A DNA stretch of 5,534 nt from Anaerolineales bacterium (GTDB lineage: Bacteria > Chloroflexota > Anaerolineae > UBA7937). The notes below the pieces were generated by a model. It searched no databases and was not told where the DNA came from. It saw only the letters and a program-made list of their open reading frames with translations. The position numbers and the translations under genes are program-made. Location: positions 1 to 5,534 of the forward strand of contig JAUVHF010000110.1 in the NCBI GenBank assembly GCA_030593425.1, written 5' to 3'. Each line of letters starts with the position of its first letter. The stretch's first letter is position 1. Positions 1-5,534 of this stretch are shown in pieces.

Positions 1-3
1 CGA

Positions 4-19
4 CCCCCACTTTTGGGGG
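4..19 (-). terminator. Possible terminator hairpin downstream of the M16 peptidase gene
   Basis: The minus strand reads CCCCCA-AAAG-TGGGGG, a perfect 6-bp stem with a 4-base loop, starting about 17 bases after the peptidase stop codon. The position suits a transcription terminator for the minus-strand operon. The window ends 3 bases past the stem, so the T-run that would confirm an intrinsic terminator cannot be seen. It could equally be an intergenic hairpin ahead of another gene. Confidence 0.35.
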
Positions 20-35
20 CAAGAGAATCCACCCT

Positions 36-1328
36 TTAGAGTCTAAGCAGGCTCCTTACTCTTTCCTCCTCTTGGAAGGGGCCTACCACAGCCAGATTGA
101 GGCTCTCCTCTCGGAACCGCTCGCTAGCCACCCGTTGGATATCCTCCGCGGTAACAGCATCTACAGCCGCAAGGACCTCATCGATGGTGAGGACCCTATC
201 CTCCAATATCTCCTGCCTCCCCAACCAAGAGACCACAGCCAAGGAGTCCTCCATCTGGAGAAGGAGACGCCCCTTCATGAACTCTTGGGCCTTCTTCAAC
301 TCCTCAGCGGGCACAGGCTCCCGCCGCAACCTATCCAGTTCCCCTAAGATCGCCTCCAGGGCAGCCTCGATGCGCCGGGGATCGACCCCCGCGGAGACGC
401 CGATGCTCCCTGTGTCGTAGAGGTAGTTCACGTACGAACTGATGCTATAGGTTAACCCTCGCTTCTCTCTCACCTCCAGGAAGAGCCGAGAGCTCATCCC
501 CTGACCCAAGACGGTATTGAGGAGTTGCAGATTGAACCGATCAGGGTGAGAGCGGGGTATCCCCTGAAGGCTGAGGGCTAGGTGAGCCTGCTCCGTCTCC
601 CTATAGCCCAGACAGACTCGCGGCTCACGCTGAGCCTCCTCCACAGGGAGATAGGCCTCCCTTTCCTTACCTGGCCAAGTCTCCAAAGCCGAGGATAACT
701 CCCCGACTACCTCTTGATGTTCTATTCCACCCGCTACGCTAATTACCGTATCGGCAGGATGATAATGGCGGGCCAGGTAGCGGAACATCCTTTCCCTATC
801 TATCTTGGTTACGCTCTCCTTGGTACCGGTCACATCACGCCCTAGAGGGTGACCCGGCCAGACTAGTTGATTGAGCAGGAGGTGGACCCAGTCACCGGGG
901 AGATCGAGCATCATGTTGATCTCCTCTATGATCACCCGCCGCTCCTTTTCGATCTCCTCCTCCTCCAATTTGGAGCGTTGCAACATATCTACCAGGACAT
1001 CGATAGCCAAAGCCAGATGCCCTTGGGGGACCTTTACCCAGTAGGTGGTGAGTTCCCGCCCCGTAGTAGCGTTGATGGCCCCGCCCACTCCCTCGATGGC
1101 TACGGCGATCTCCCTGGCCGTGGGCCGCTTCTCCGTCCCCTTGAAGAGCATATGCTCCAGGAAATGGGAGATGCCGTTCTCCTCCTCATCTTCGAAGCGG
1201 GAGCCCACACCGATGAAGAAGCCGATGCTCACCGCGCGGGTATGGGGCATAGTCGAACTCAAGATGCGTAGGCCGTTATCCAAAGTGGTCTTTTCGTATC
1301 CCACGGGATCCTGTGAGGATAAGGACAT
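36..1328 (-). CDS. M16-family zinc metallopeptidase (insulinase/processing-peptidase-like)
   Basis: A 430-residue protein of the M16 (pitrilysin/insulinase) family, close in length to the single-subunit bacterial processing-peptidase-like members such as B. subtilis YmxG. The inverted zinc motif HFLEH is at residues 55-59: His55 and His59 are zinc ligands and Glu58 is the catalytic base. The expected third ligand is Glu136, within the segment ERRVIIEEINM (129-139). A C-terminal inactive-repeat half carries the conserved segment GMSSRLFLEVREKRGLTYSI (277-296), which contains the Arg/Tyr substrate-contact region. No signal peptide is seen, so the protein is probably cytoplasmic. The ATG start is preceded by GAGGAG at 4 bases. 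It lies 23 bases after folP and is probably the last gene of the folE-folP operon. All catalytic residues are present, so activity is expected. The substrate cannot be told from sequence, and a role in peptide turnover or protein maturation is inference. Confidence 0.95.
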   Translation of the reverse strand: MSLSSQDPVGYEKTTLDNGLRILSSTMPHTRAVSIGFFIGVGSRFEDEEENGISHFLEHMLFKGTEKRPTAREIAVAIEGVGGAINATTGRELTTYWVKVPQGHLALAIDVLVDMLQRSKLEEEEIEKERRVIIEEINMMLDLPGDWVHLLLNQLVWPGHPLGRDVTGTKESVTKIDRERMFRYLARHYHPADTVISVAGGIEHQEVVGELSSALETWPGKEREAYLPVEEAQREPRVCLGYRETEQAHLALSLQGIPRSHPDRFNLQLLNTVLGQGMSSRLFLEVREKRGLTYSISSYVNYLYDTGSIGVSAGVDPRRIEAALEAILGELDRLRREPVPAEELKKAQEFMKGRLLLQMEDSLAVVSWLGRQEILEDRVLTIDEVLAAVDAVTAEDIQRVASERFREESLNLAVVGPFQEEERVRSLLRL

Positions 1329-1332
1329 CGTA

Positions 1333-1338
1333 CTCCTC
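1333..1338 (-). promoter_or_regulatory. Ribosome binding site of the M16 peptidase gene
   Basis: The minus strand reads GAGGAG, then TACG, then ATG. This is a strong Shine-Dalgarno sequence inside the 23-base gap after folP. It fixes the ATG at 1328 as the start and means the gene has its own translation signal although it is probably co-transcribed with folP. Confidence 0.6.
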
Positions 1339-1351
1339 AGATGGGTTTGCC

Positions 1352-2602
1352 CTAAGCCTTCGAGGCCCCTTCCCTTCTCACCACCGCGTCCGTCATGCGG
1401 GCCACTCGAGCCATCTCCTTCACATCGTGGACGCGGACTACGTCTGCCCCCCCAGCGATGGCTAGAGCCACCCCCACCGCTGTCCCTTCAAACCGTTCCT
1501 CCGGCGGAAGATCGAGGGTATAACCGATAAACGATTTGCGAGAGGGGCCCACAAGGATAGGATGACCCAATACCTTCAGTTCCGCCAGATTGGAAAGGAG
1601 TTCCAGATTCTGTTCCACCGTCTTCCCAAAGCCGATGCCGGGGTCGACGATTATCTGGTCCCGGTCCACCCCCGCTTCCAGGGCCAACCTTATGCTCTCC
1701 CTCAACTCCCGGATTATGTCGGCCATGAGATCTCGGTACTCCACTCCCAGGTAACGTCCCCCCAACCTCTCCGTCTGAATGGCGTCTTTGGGTCGGCTCC
1801 GGTTGTGCATGATGATCACCGGAACCTGCCACTTGGCAACCAGAGCGGCCATACCCGGATCCATCCGCAAGCCCCAAACGTCATTGACCATGCTGGCGCC
1901 AGCGGAAAGGGCCTCTTCTGCCACCTCCGCCTTATAGGTGTCAATGGAGATGGGGACATCGATCTCACCCACTAACCTCTCGAGGGTGGGCAGGACTCGC
2001 CTCATCTCTTCATCGGCGGGGAGGGGCTCGGAACCCGGCCTGGTCGATTCCCCTCCCACATCGATGACGTCGGCCCCCTGGGAGACGAACTCCCGGGCTC
2101 GAGCCACTGCTTTATCAACATCACCCAAGAGACCATCGCCGGAGAAAGAATCAGAGGTCAGGTTGAGGATACCCATGATATAGGTCCTCTTCTCCCAGTG
2201 AAAGGTCGTATCGCCTATGGTGAGGGGACTCCTTTCCCCAAGATAATGGGCCAGCCCCTGCTGAAGTTCGGCAGCCACGGCCACCAGGCTCTTTAAGGGT
2301 TGGCCACGGAGTTTCTTGATCAGCCCCTCATAGTGACGCTGGGTACCCAGAAGCAACACATCGCTCGTCTGCCTCTCGCCAAAGTATATATCCCCGGCCA
2401 AGACCGCTTCGCCGCCCTGGGAGAGCATCTCCTGTTTGATGATATTGGCCGCGGCGAATTTCACCCCCTCCAACTTCACGGCATAGAAGAGCCCCTTGGG
2501 GACCATGATTTTGATCCCCCCAGGGTGGGCCCCGATCTTTTCCATCTCCACCCGAAGCCTGTCTGGTGTGTCCAGATTCAAGAAGCGGAGGTTAAAACTC
2601 AT
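1352..2602 (-). CDS. folP: Dihydropteroate synthase with N-terminal extension domain
   Basis: FolP condenses 6-hydroxymethyl-7,8-dihydropterin diphosphate with p-aminobenzoate to give 7,8-dihydropteroate in folate synthesis; it is the sulfonamide target and cytoplasmic. The TIM-barrel domain begins near residue 138 and has the family signatures in order: MGILNLTSDSFSGDG (143-157), DVGGESTRPG (181-190), SIDTYK (219-224), NDVWG (240-244), MHNR (265-268), DPGIGFGK (320-327), GPSRKSFIG (352-360) and RVHD (390-393). At 416 residues it is about 130 longer than E. coli-type FolP (around 280). The extra part is an N-terminal domain (about 1-135) with segments such as AANIIKQEMLSQGGEAVLAG (51-70). I recall this extension in a subset of bacterial DHPS, and its function is not known to me. 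Loop 1 has Ser150 where the usual motif TPDSF has Pro. The ATG overlaps the folE stop codon (ATGA), which suggests translational coupling. The stop codon is TAG. Confidence 0.96.
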   Translation of the reverse strand: MSFNLRFLNLDTPDRLRVEMEKIGAHPGGIKIMVPKGLFYAVKLEGVKFAAANIIKQEMLSQGGEAVLAGDIYFGERQTSDVLLLGTQRHYEGLIKKLRGQPLKSLVAVAAELQQGLAHYLGERSPLTIGDTTFHWEKRTYIMGILNLTSDSFSGDGLLGDVDKAVARAREFVSQGADVIDVGGESTRPGSEPLPADEEMRRVLPTLERLVGEIDVPISIDTYKAEVAEEALSAGASMVNDVWGLRMDPGMAALVAKWQVPVIIMHNRSRPKDAIQTERLGGRYLGVEYRDLMADIIRELRESIRLALEAGVDRDQIIVDPGIGFGKTVEQNLELLSNLAELKVLGHPILVGPSRKSFIGYTLDLPPEERFEGTAVGVALAIAGGADVVRVHDVKEMARVARMTDAVVRREGASKA

Positions 2603-3165
2603 ACCCGATGCCCCCCTATAATGGAGAAGAACTCCGCTCTGGTCTCGGCCCTGGTACGGAAGATGCCTCGCGTGGCGGAGGTAACCAGGCGGCTACCCGG
2701 CTTCCTGATGCCTCGCATAGTGATGCAGAGGTGTTCCGCTTCGATCACCACCCCCACCCCCCTCGGTTTGAGCCCCTCCATGATCGTCTCCGCTATCTGG
2801 CTGGTGAGCCTCTCCTGCATCTGGGGGCGGCGAGCCAAGATCTCCACCACCCTGGCCAACTTGCTGATCCCCACCACCCTCTCCACGGGGATATACCCCA
2901 CGTGAGCCATCCCGTGAAAGGGTAGAAAGTGGTGCTCACAAACGGAATAGAAGGGGATATCCCTTAAGACCACCATCTCCTGGTTCTGGGGCTGGGAGAA
3001 GCCAACGGTCAAGACCTCAAGGGGATCCTCCGTAAGCCCAGAGAATATCTCCTCATAAGCCTCGGCCATGCGGCGAGGGGTTTCGACTAACCCCTCCCGC
3101 TTAGGGTCTTCCCCCAAGGCCTCGATGATCTCTCTTACCGCTTTCTCTATTCGTCGTTGGTCCAC
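2599..3165 (-). CDS. folE: GTP cyclohydrolase I (type IA, FolE)
   Basis: FolE converts GTP to 7,8-dihydroneopterin triphosphate and formate, the first step of the folate pterin branch. The protein is 188 residues, a normal length for the core enzyme. Visible family segments are EGLVETPRR (24-32), the zinc site SVCEHH (74-79, with Cys76 and His79 as ligands and His78 also conserved), SKLARVVE (101-108), RPQMQERLT (113-121), and AEHLCITMRG (143-152) with Cys147 as the third zinc ligand. These mark the zinc-dependent IA type rather than the unrelated IB type. The start is a GTG codon, chosen because the homologous N-terminal helix begins there and the AAAGG upstream is a plausible but weak Shine-Dalgarno. 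The last base of the TGA stop lies inside the 4-base overlap with folP. A TATAAT box lies about 20 bases upstream of the start, so folE probably heads its own transcript. folB and folK are not in the window. Confidence 0.97.
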   Translation of the reverse strand: MDQRRIEKAVREIIEALGEDPKREGLVETPRRMAEAYEEIFSGLTEDPLEVLTVGFSQPQNQEMVVLRDIPFYSVCEHHFLPFHGMAHVGYIPVERVVGISKLARVVEILARRPQMQERLTSQIAETIMEGLKPRGVGVVIEAEHLCITMRGIRKPGSRLVTSATRGIFRTRAETRAEFFSIIGGHRV

Positions 3166-3175
3166 CGATCTTTCG

Positions 3176-3214
3176 CCTTTCTAAGATTATAACCCCCAAT
3201 AACCAGACAATCGA
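3176..3214 (-). promoter_or_regulatory. Putative folE operon promoter
   Basis: In the 110-base gap between the MBL gene and folE, the minus strand has a perfect -10 box TATAAT at 3191-3186, about 20 bases before the GTG start of folE. Seventeen bases upstream is TCGATT (3214-3209), only a 3/6 match to TTGACA, so the -35 is weak. Transcription would start near 3179, giving a very short leader. The sequence from the -10 onward resembles that upstream of the MBL gene (see findings). The rest of the gap shows no clear terminator or riboswitch. Confidence 0.5.
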
Positions 3215-3275
3215 TGTTTACGGGGGCGGAACCAATGGTGAAACTCCCATCGAAGAGCCTTATGCCATCTCTCCT

Positions 3276-3914
3276 TCACCCCCTTGGCTCCAAGACAACT
3301 ACCTGCATATCATCGGGCAGCGTGCTCTTGGTCACCTTGAGGCTCTCTTGGGGGATCCCTTTCACCCCCATCACCTTGAGAAACCTATCCACTGAGTCCA
3401 AAGGGGACTCACCCATAGCCTCGGTCCGATAGTGCATCGGTATCACCACCCGCGGCTCCAAGAGGCTTATCACCTCCGAGGCCTCGGCCGCATTTATGGT
3501 GGTATGGGAGCCCACGGGGACGAGAAGGATATCTATATCGCTCAGATCCTCCACCCGAGACTGGGTGGGTACCTGCCCCAGGTCGCCCAGGTGACAAACG
3601 GTGAGTCTCTCAAAATCGAAGAGGTATATGGTGTTCTTACCCCTGTCTCTACCCTTCCGCCTATCGTGGTAGGAGGCGATACCGGTGATGAATATCCCTT
3701 GGATCTCGTATTCGCCGGGCCCGTCGATCACCTTGGGGGAGCCCTTTACCCCCTTTAAGTAGTTGTGGCCCGGATGGAGATGGCTGATGGTGACGATATC
3801 GGCTCGCAGTCGCGGTAGAGTGTACCCCATCTCCTTGCCATAGGGATCGGTGACCACCACGCCCCCTCTGCTCCGCAGCCGAAAACAGGAATGGCCATAC
3901 CAATTGATCTCCAT
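3276..3914 (-). CDS. MBL-fold metallohydrolase (UlaG / UPF0173-like)
   Basis: A 212-residue metallo-beta-lactamase-fold protein of the short UPF0173/UlaG-like group. Numbered from the start chosen here, it shows the N-terminal strand motif WYGHSCF (5-11), TDPY (22-25), the metal motif SHLHPGHN (44-51; His45, His47, His50), His83 in SYHD, His108 and Asp111 in CHLGD, and His161 in PMHYR. The canonical HxHxDH motif is altered: Gly49 replaces the Asp ligand of the second metal site. The protein is cytoplasmic, with no signal peptide. I chose the ATG at 3914 because GGAGGT lies just upstream and family members begin about 4-5 residues before WYGHSCF. The ATG at 3926 would add four residues (MGGI) but would put this ribosome binding site inside the gene. 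The substrate is unknown; hydrolase activity is inferred from the fold. The gene is divergent from the GH18-like gene and 110 bases upstream of folE. Confidence 0.92.
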   Translation of the reverse strand: MEINWYGHSCFRLRSRGGVVVTDPYGKEMGYTLPRLRADIVTISHLHPGHNYLKGVKGSPKVIDGPGEYEIQGIFITGIASYHDRRKGRDRGKNTIYLFDFERLTVCHLGDLGQVPTQSRVEDLSDIDILLVPVGSHTTINAAEASEVISLLEPRVVIPMHYRTEAMGESPLDSVDRFLKVMGVKGIPQESLKVTKSTLPDDMQVVVLEPRG

Positions 3915-3917
3915 TAT

Positions 3918-3923
3918 ACCTCC
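3918..3923 (-). promoter_or_regulatory. Ribosome binding site that decides the MBL gene start
   Basis: The minus strand reads GGAGGT-ATA-ATG, with the ATG at 3914. The match to the Shine-Dalgarno consensus is strong, though the 3-base spacing is short. The alternative ATG at 3926 has no purine-rich site in front of it and would leave a leader of only about 6 bases from the predicted promoter, so the downstream ATG is favoured. Confidence 0.6.
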
Positions 3924-3938
3924 CATATGAACTTTCTA

Positions 3939-3967
3939 ATTATAACCTAAGGGAAGGCGGAAGAAAA
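3939..3967 (-). promoter_or_regulatory. Putative promoter of the MBL-fold gene
   Basis: The minus strand has a perfect -10 box TATAAT at 3944-3939 with TTTTCT 17 bases upstream (3967-3962), a weak 3/6 match to the -35 consensus. The predicted start of transcription near 3932 leaves a leader of about 18 bases to the preferred ATG at 3914. It lies back to back with the rightward promoter at 3982-4010. Confidence 0.5.
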
Positions 3968-3981
3968 GGGACTAGTACAGT

Positions 3982-4010
3982 TTGACAAGATAGCGCCCTA
4001 AGGCTATAAT
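3982..4010 (+). promoter_or_regulatory. Perfect consensus sigma-70 promoter for the GH18-like gene
   Basis: TTGACA (3982-3987) and TATAAT (4005-4010) are separated by exactly 17 bases, a 12/12 match to the housekeeping sigma-factor consensus at optimal spacing. Transcription would start around 4016-4018, leaving a leader of about 24 bases to the ATG at 4041. No obvious operator palindrome overlaps it. The sequence therefore suggests strong, possibly constitutive expression. Confidence 0.8.
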
Positions 4011-4032
4011 AGGCCCGTCCAAAAGGGGAGAA

Positions 4033-4037
4033 AGGAG
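4033..4037 (+). promoter_or_regulatory. Ribosome binding site of the GH18-like gene
   Basis: AGGAG lies 3 bases before the ATG at 4041 and 12 bases before a second in-frame ATG at 4050. A further purine-rich stretch, AAGGGGAG (4023-4030), lies 10 bases before the first ATG. Neither spacing is ideal, so the start may be residue 1 or residue 4. The effect on the protein is only three residues. Confidence 0.5.
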
Positions 4038-4040
4038 CAA

Positions 4041-5534
4041 ATGGTTTCTATGAACGAAGAGAAGAGTCCCTTCATCAAGGCTTTGGAGATCCTTTTGGAG
4101 GGGGAACGGACGGGGCAACTGATCAACTTCGTGCTCATCCCCGTCCTCTTGATCTTGACCGCGCTTTTGCCCCCCATCTCTCTAGTCGATCGGGCACTGG
4201 CCGCGGGTTTCACCACCATCGCCTTGACTGGAGGCTCGTTAGTAGATCCCGACGGAACGCAACTCACTATTCTGCCTCAGGGGCTCTCCCAGCGCATCCG
4301 GGTGCGTCTCACTTCCCTCCCTCGCCCAGACTTCCTTGCGGGGGAGACAGAAGAGAAGGATGCTATGGAGTTAATGCCTCCTTACCTGGATATGAAGAGC
4401 CCTCTCTATCTCCTGGAGGTGAGGGGCCTCATGCCAGAAGCCTCCCTTCTAACCATTCCCATCCCTAACGACGCCGAGCCACTGGCCACACTGGACATTT
4501 ACCAATGGACTGGCGAGGAGTGGCAGTGGCTCCCCCATAAGATCATCCCCGAGGACGACACGATAGAGACCTGGCTCTCTTCCCTCCCCCGAGGCATAGC
4601 GGTTATGCAGACCAGGCTTCGCCTCCCCTCGGTGGCTGCCGAGTTGGGCGAAGGGGGTACGCTGGCAGGGGCAAAGAGCGATATTTTGGCTAGGGTCAGC
4701 GCTCGAGGCCTCTTCCTCCAAAACGATGGGCTAACTGGTGAAGCGACGATCGGAGGAGAGATCGGTCCCTTGGCCCAAGTAGGAGACTATGTGGTCATAC
4801 CAACCCTGGAGAACAGGGTGCACGGGGTGATACGGGACGATCTCACTCATAACATCTTGGTGAACGAGGCTGTGAGGCGAAACCATGTCCAAGAGATAGT
4901 GGCTCTGGTAGTGGAGAACGACTACGCTGGCATTGGGATCGACTACGCCGGGATAGGCCTTTCCCTGCGAGAGGACTTCACAGCCTTCATCACCGAGCTG
5001 GCAGATCAACTGCACGCCGAAGAGAAACTGTTAACCGTGAGCGTGGAAACCCCGGTGCAGATAGCGGAGGATCGCTGGGATACAGGGGGGTACGATTGGG
5101 AGGCGCTGGGAAGCGTAGTAGATGGTTTCCAATTGTCGGCCCTTCCTCTCCCCCAGGCCTACCTTCCTGGTGGACAGATGGAAGCGGTCTTGAACTATGC
5201 CCTAGGAGTAGTGGATCGCTACAAGGTTCGCCTCATCCTCTCCGCCCAGGCCCGCGACCGCGTGGGAGATCAAGAGGCTTCCCTCTCCTACGAGGAGGCT
5301 CTGGGGCTCTTGGGTAGTCAGATCGCTCTCCCCTCAGAGGAGGTAACCCCTGGTCAGACCCTAACCATGGAGCTATCTTCCCTCAGGGATTGGGGGATGC
5401 AATACCTAGAGGGGACTCATACCTATTTGTTCACCCATCAGGATGAGAAAGGTGAACACACCATCTTTTTGGAGAACGCGGAAAGCATAGCCCATAAGTT
5501 GGAACTAGCCAGGGCCTTCAACCTGCAAGGGGTG
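4041..5534 (+). CDS. Membrane-anchored or secreted protein with degenerate GH18-like domain (partial, 3' end missing)
   Basis: An open frame of 498 codons with no stop runs off the right edge. Residues 1-26 are charged and probably cytoplasmic. Residues about 27-49 (from LINFVLIPVLLILTALLPP) form one hydrophobic segment, either a signal anchor or a long signal peptide with a possible cleavage site after ALA (52-54). Residues about 56-190 look beta-rich, opening with GGSLVDPDGTQL (64-75) and including LATLDIYQWTGEEWQWLP (around 148-165); I cannot name this domain firmly. From about 240 the sequence follows the GH18 barrel of spore-germination/YaaH-type proteins: YVVIPTLENRVHG, then NDYAGIGIDYAGIGL (293-307) at the DGxDxDxE position, then LADQLHAEEKLLTVSVETP, YDWEALGSVVDGFQL (351-365), and HTIFLENAESIAHKLELAR near the end. 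The catalytic Glu position is Ala303, so chitinase-like hydrolysis is unlikely; glycan or peptidoglycan binding outside the membrane is inference. The barrel should end soon after the window edge, and further domains may follow. Confidence 0.85.
   Translation, partial: MVSMNEEKSPFIKALEILLEGERTGQLINFVLIPVLLILTALLPPISLVDRALAAGFTTIALTGGSLVDPDGTQLTILPQGLSQRIRVRLTSLPRPDFLAGETEEKDAMELMPPYLDMKSPLYLLEVRGLMPEASLLTIPIPNDAEPLATLDIYQWTGEEWQWLPHKIIPEDDTIETWLSSLPRGIAVMQTRLRLPSVAAELGEGGTLAGAKSDILARVSARGLFLQNDGLTGEATIGGEIGPLAQVGDYVVIPTLENRVHGVIRDDLTHNILVNEAVRRNHVQEIVALVVENDYAGIGIDYAGIGLSLREDFTAFITELADQLHAEEKLLTVSVETPVQIAEDRWDTGGYDWEALGSVVDGFQLSALPLPQAYLPGGQMEAVLNYALGVVDRYKVRLILSAQARDRVGDQEASLSYEEALGLLGSQIALPSEEVTPGQTLTMELSSLRDWGMQYLEGTHTYLFTHQDEKGEHTIFLENAESIAHKLELARAFNLQGV

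Noticed and set aside
1045..1530. 161-codon plus-strand open frame antisense to the M16 gene and the end of folP
   Set aside because: Its translation is low-complexity and Pro/Ser/Arg-rich, typical of an antisense frame, and the opposite-strand genes are certain.
2300..2905. 201-codon plus-strand open frame across the folE/folP junction
   Set aside because: It lies antisense to two unmistakable genes with intact family motifs, its translation resembles no family, and it has no ribosome binding site. It is a shadow of G+C-rich coding sequence.
3166..3275. Possible folate-sensing riboswitch or small RNA in the gap before folE
   Set aside because: The predicted leader after the TATAAT box is too short, and no conserved riboswitch-like stems were seen. 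The C5/G5 runs at 3193-3197 and 3222-3226 could pair only across a 24-base loop, which is weak.
3915..3926. Four-residue-longer start (ATG at 3926) for the MBL gene
   Set aside because: The extra codons contain the GGAGGT ribosome binding site of the ATG at 3914, and no site precedes 3926.
4004..5015. Three minus-strand open frames of 87-94 codons (4004-4267, 4449-4721, 4731-5015)
   Set aside because: All lie inside the continuous 498-codon plus-strand frame that has a promoter, ribosome binding site, membrane segment and GH18-like pattern. They show no motifs of their own.
5096..5317. 73-codon plus-strand frame with a Gly/Pro/Arg/Ser-rich product
   Set aside because: It is an out-of-frame reading of the GH18-like gene with biased composition.
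1..5534. Mobile element, CRISPR, toxin-antitoxin, defence or phage system
   Set aside because: All long frames are accounted for by housekeeping-type genes. No transposase motifs, terminal inverted repeats, regularly spaced repeats or small paired genes were seen.

Overview
The window is ordinary bacterial chromosome, densely packed with genes and of moderately high G+C (not computed). No tRNA, rRNA, CRISPR array, insertion sequence or phage gene was seen. I suspect a Chloroflexota (Chloroflexi) member, possibly thermophilic. The reasons are the architecture of the rightmost protein (membrane segment, beta-rich domain, degenerate GH18-like barrel), a dihydropteroate synthase with a long N-terminal extension, and frequent AGG/AGA (Arg) and ATA (Ile) codons. 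This assignment rests on family recall, not on a search, and is of low to moderate confidence.

Layout. Four genes lie on the minus strand. Read in the direction of transcription they are: an MBL-fold metallohydrolase (3914-3276), folE for GTP cyclohydrolase I (3165-2599), folP for dihydropteroate synthase (2602-1352), and an M16-family zinc peptidase (1328-36). folE and folP overlap by the 4 bases ATGA, and folP is followed 23 bases later by the peptidase gene, so these three look like one operon. A TATAAT box upstream of folE suggests that this operon has its own promoter, separate from the MBL gene. A divergent intergenic region (3915-4040) holds the putative promoter of the MBL gene and, facing right, a perfect sigma-70 consensus promoter (TTGACA-17-TATAAT). 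The latter drives a long gene that runs off the window (4041-5534+), encoding a membrane-anchored or secreted protein with a GH18-like domain.

How the genes work together. FolE makes 7,8-dihydroneopterin triphosphate from GTP, and FolP joins the later pterin diphosphate to p-aminobenzoate. The window therefore carries the entry step and the condensation step of folate synthesis, but not the intermediate folB/folK steps. The peptidase and the MBL protein have no evident link to folate and may simply be neighbours. The most interesting items are the GH18-like domain that has lost its catalytic glutamate, the extended FolP, the metal-ligand substitution in the MBL protein, and a promoter-like sequence shared by the MBL gene and folE.
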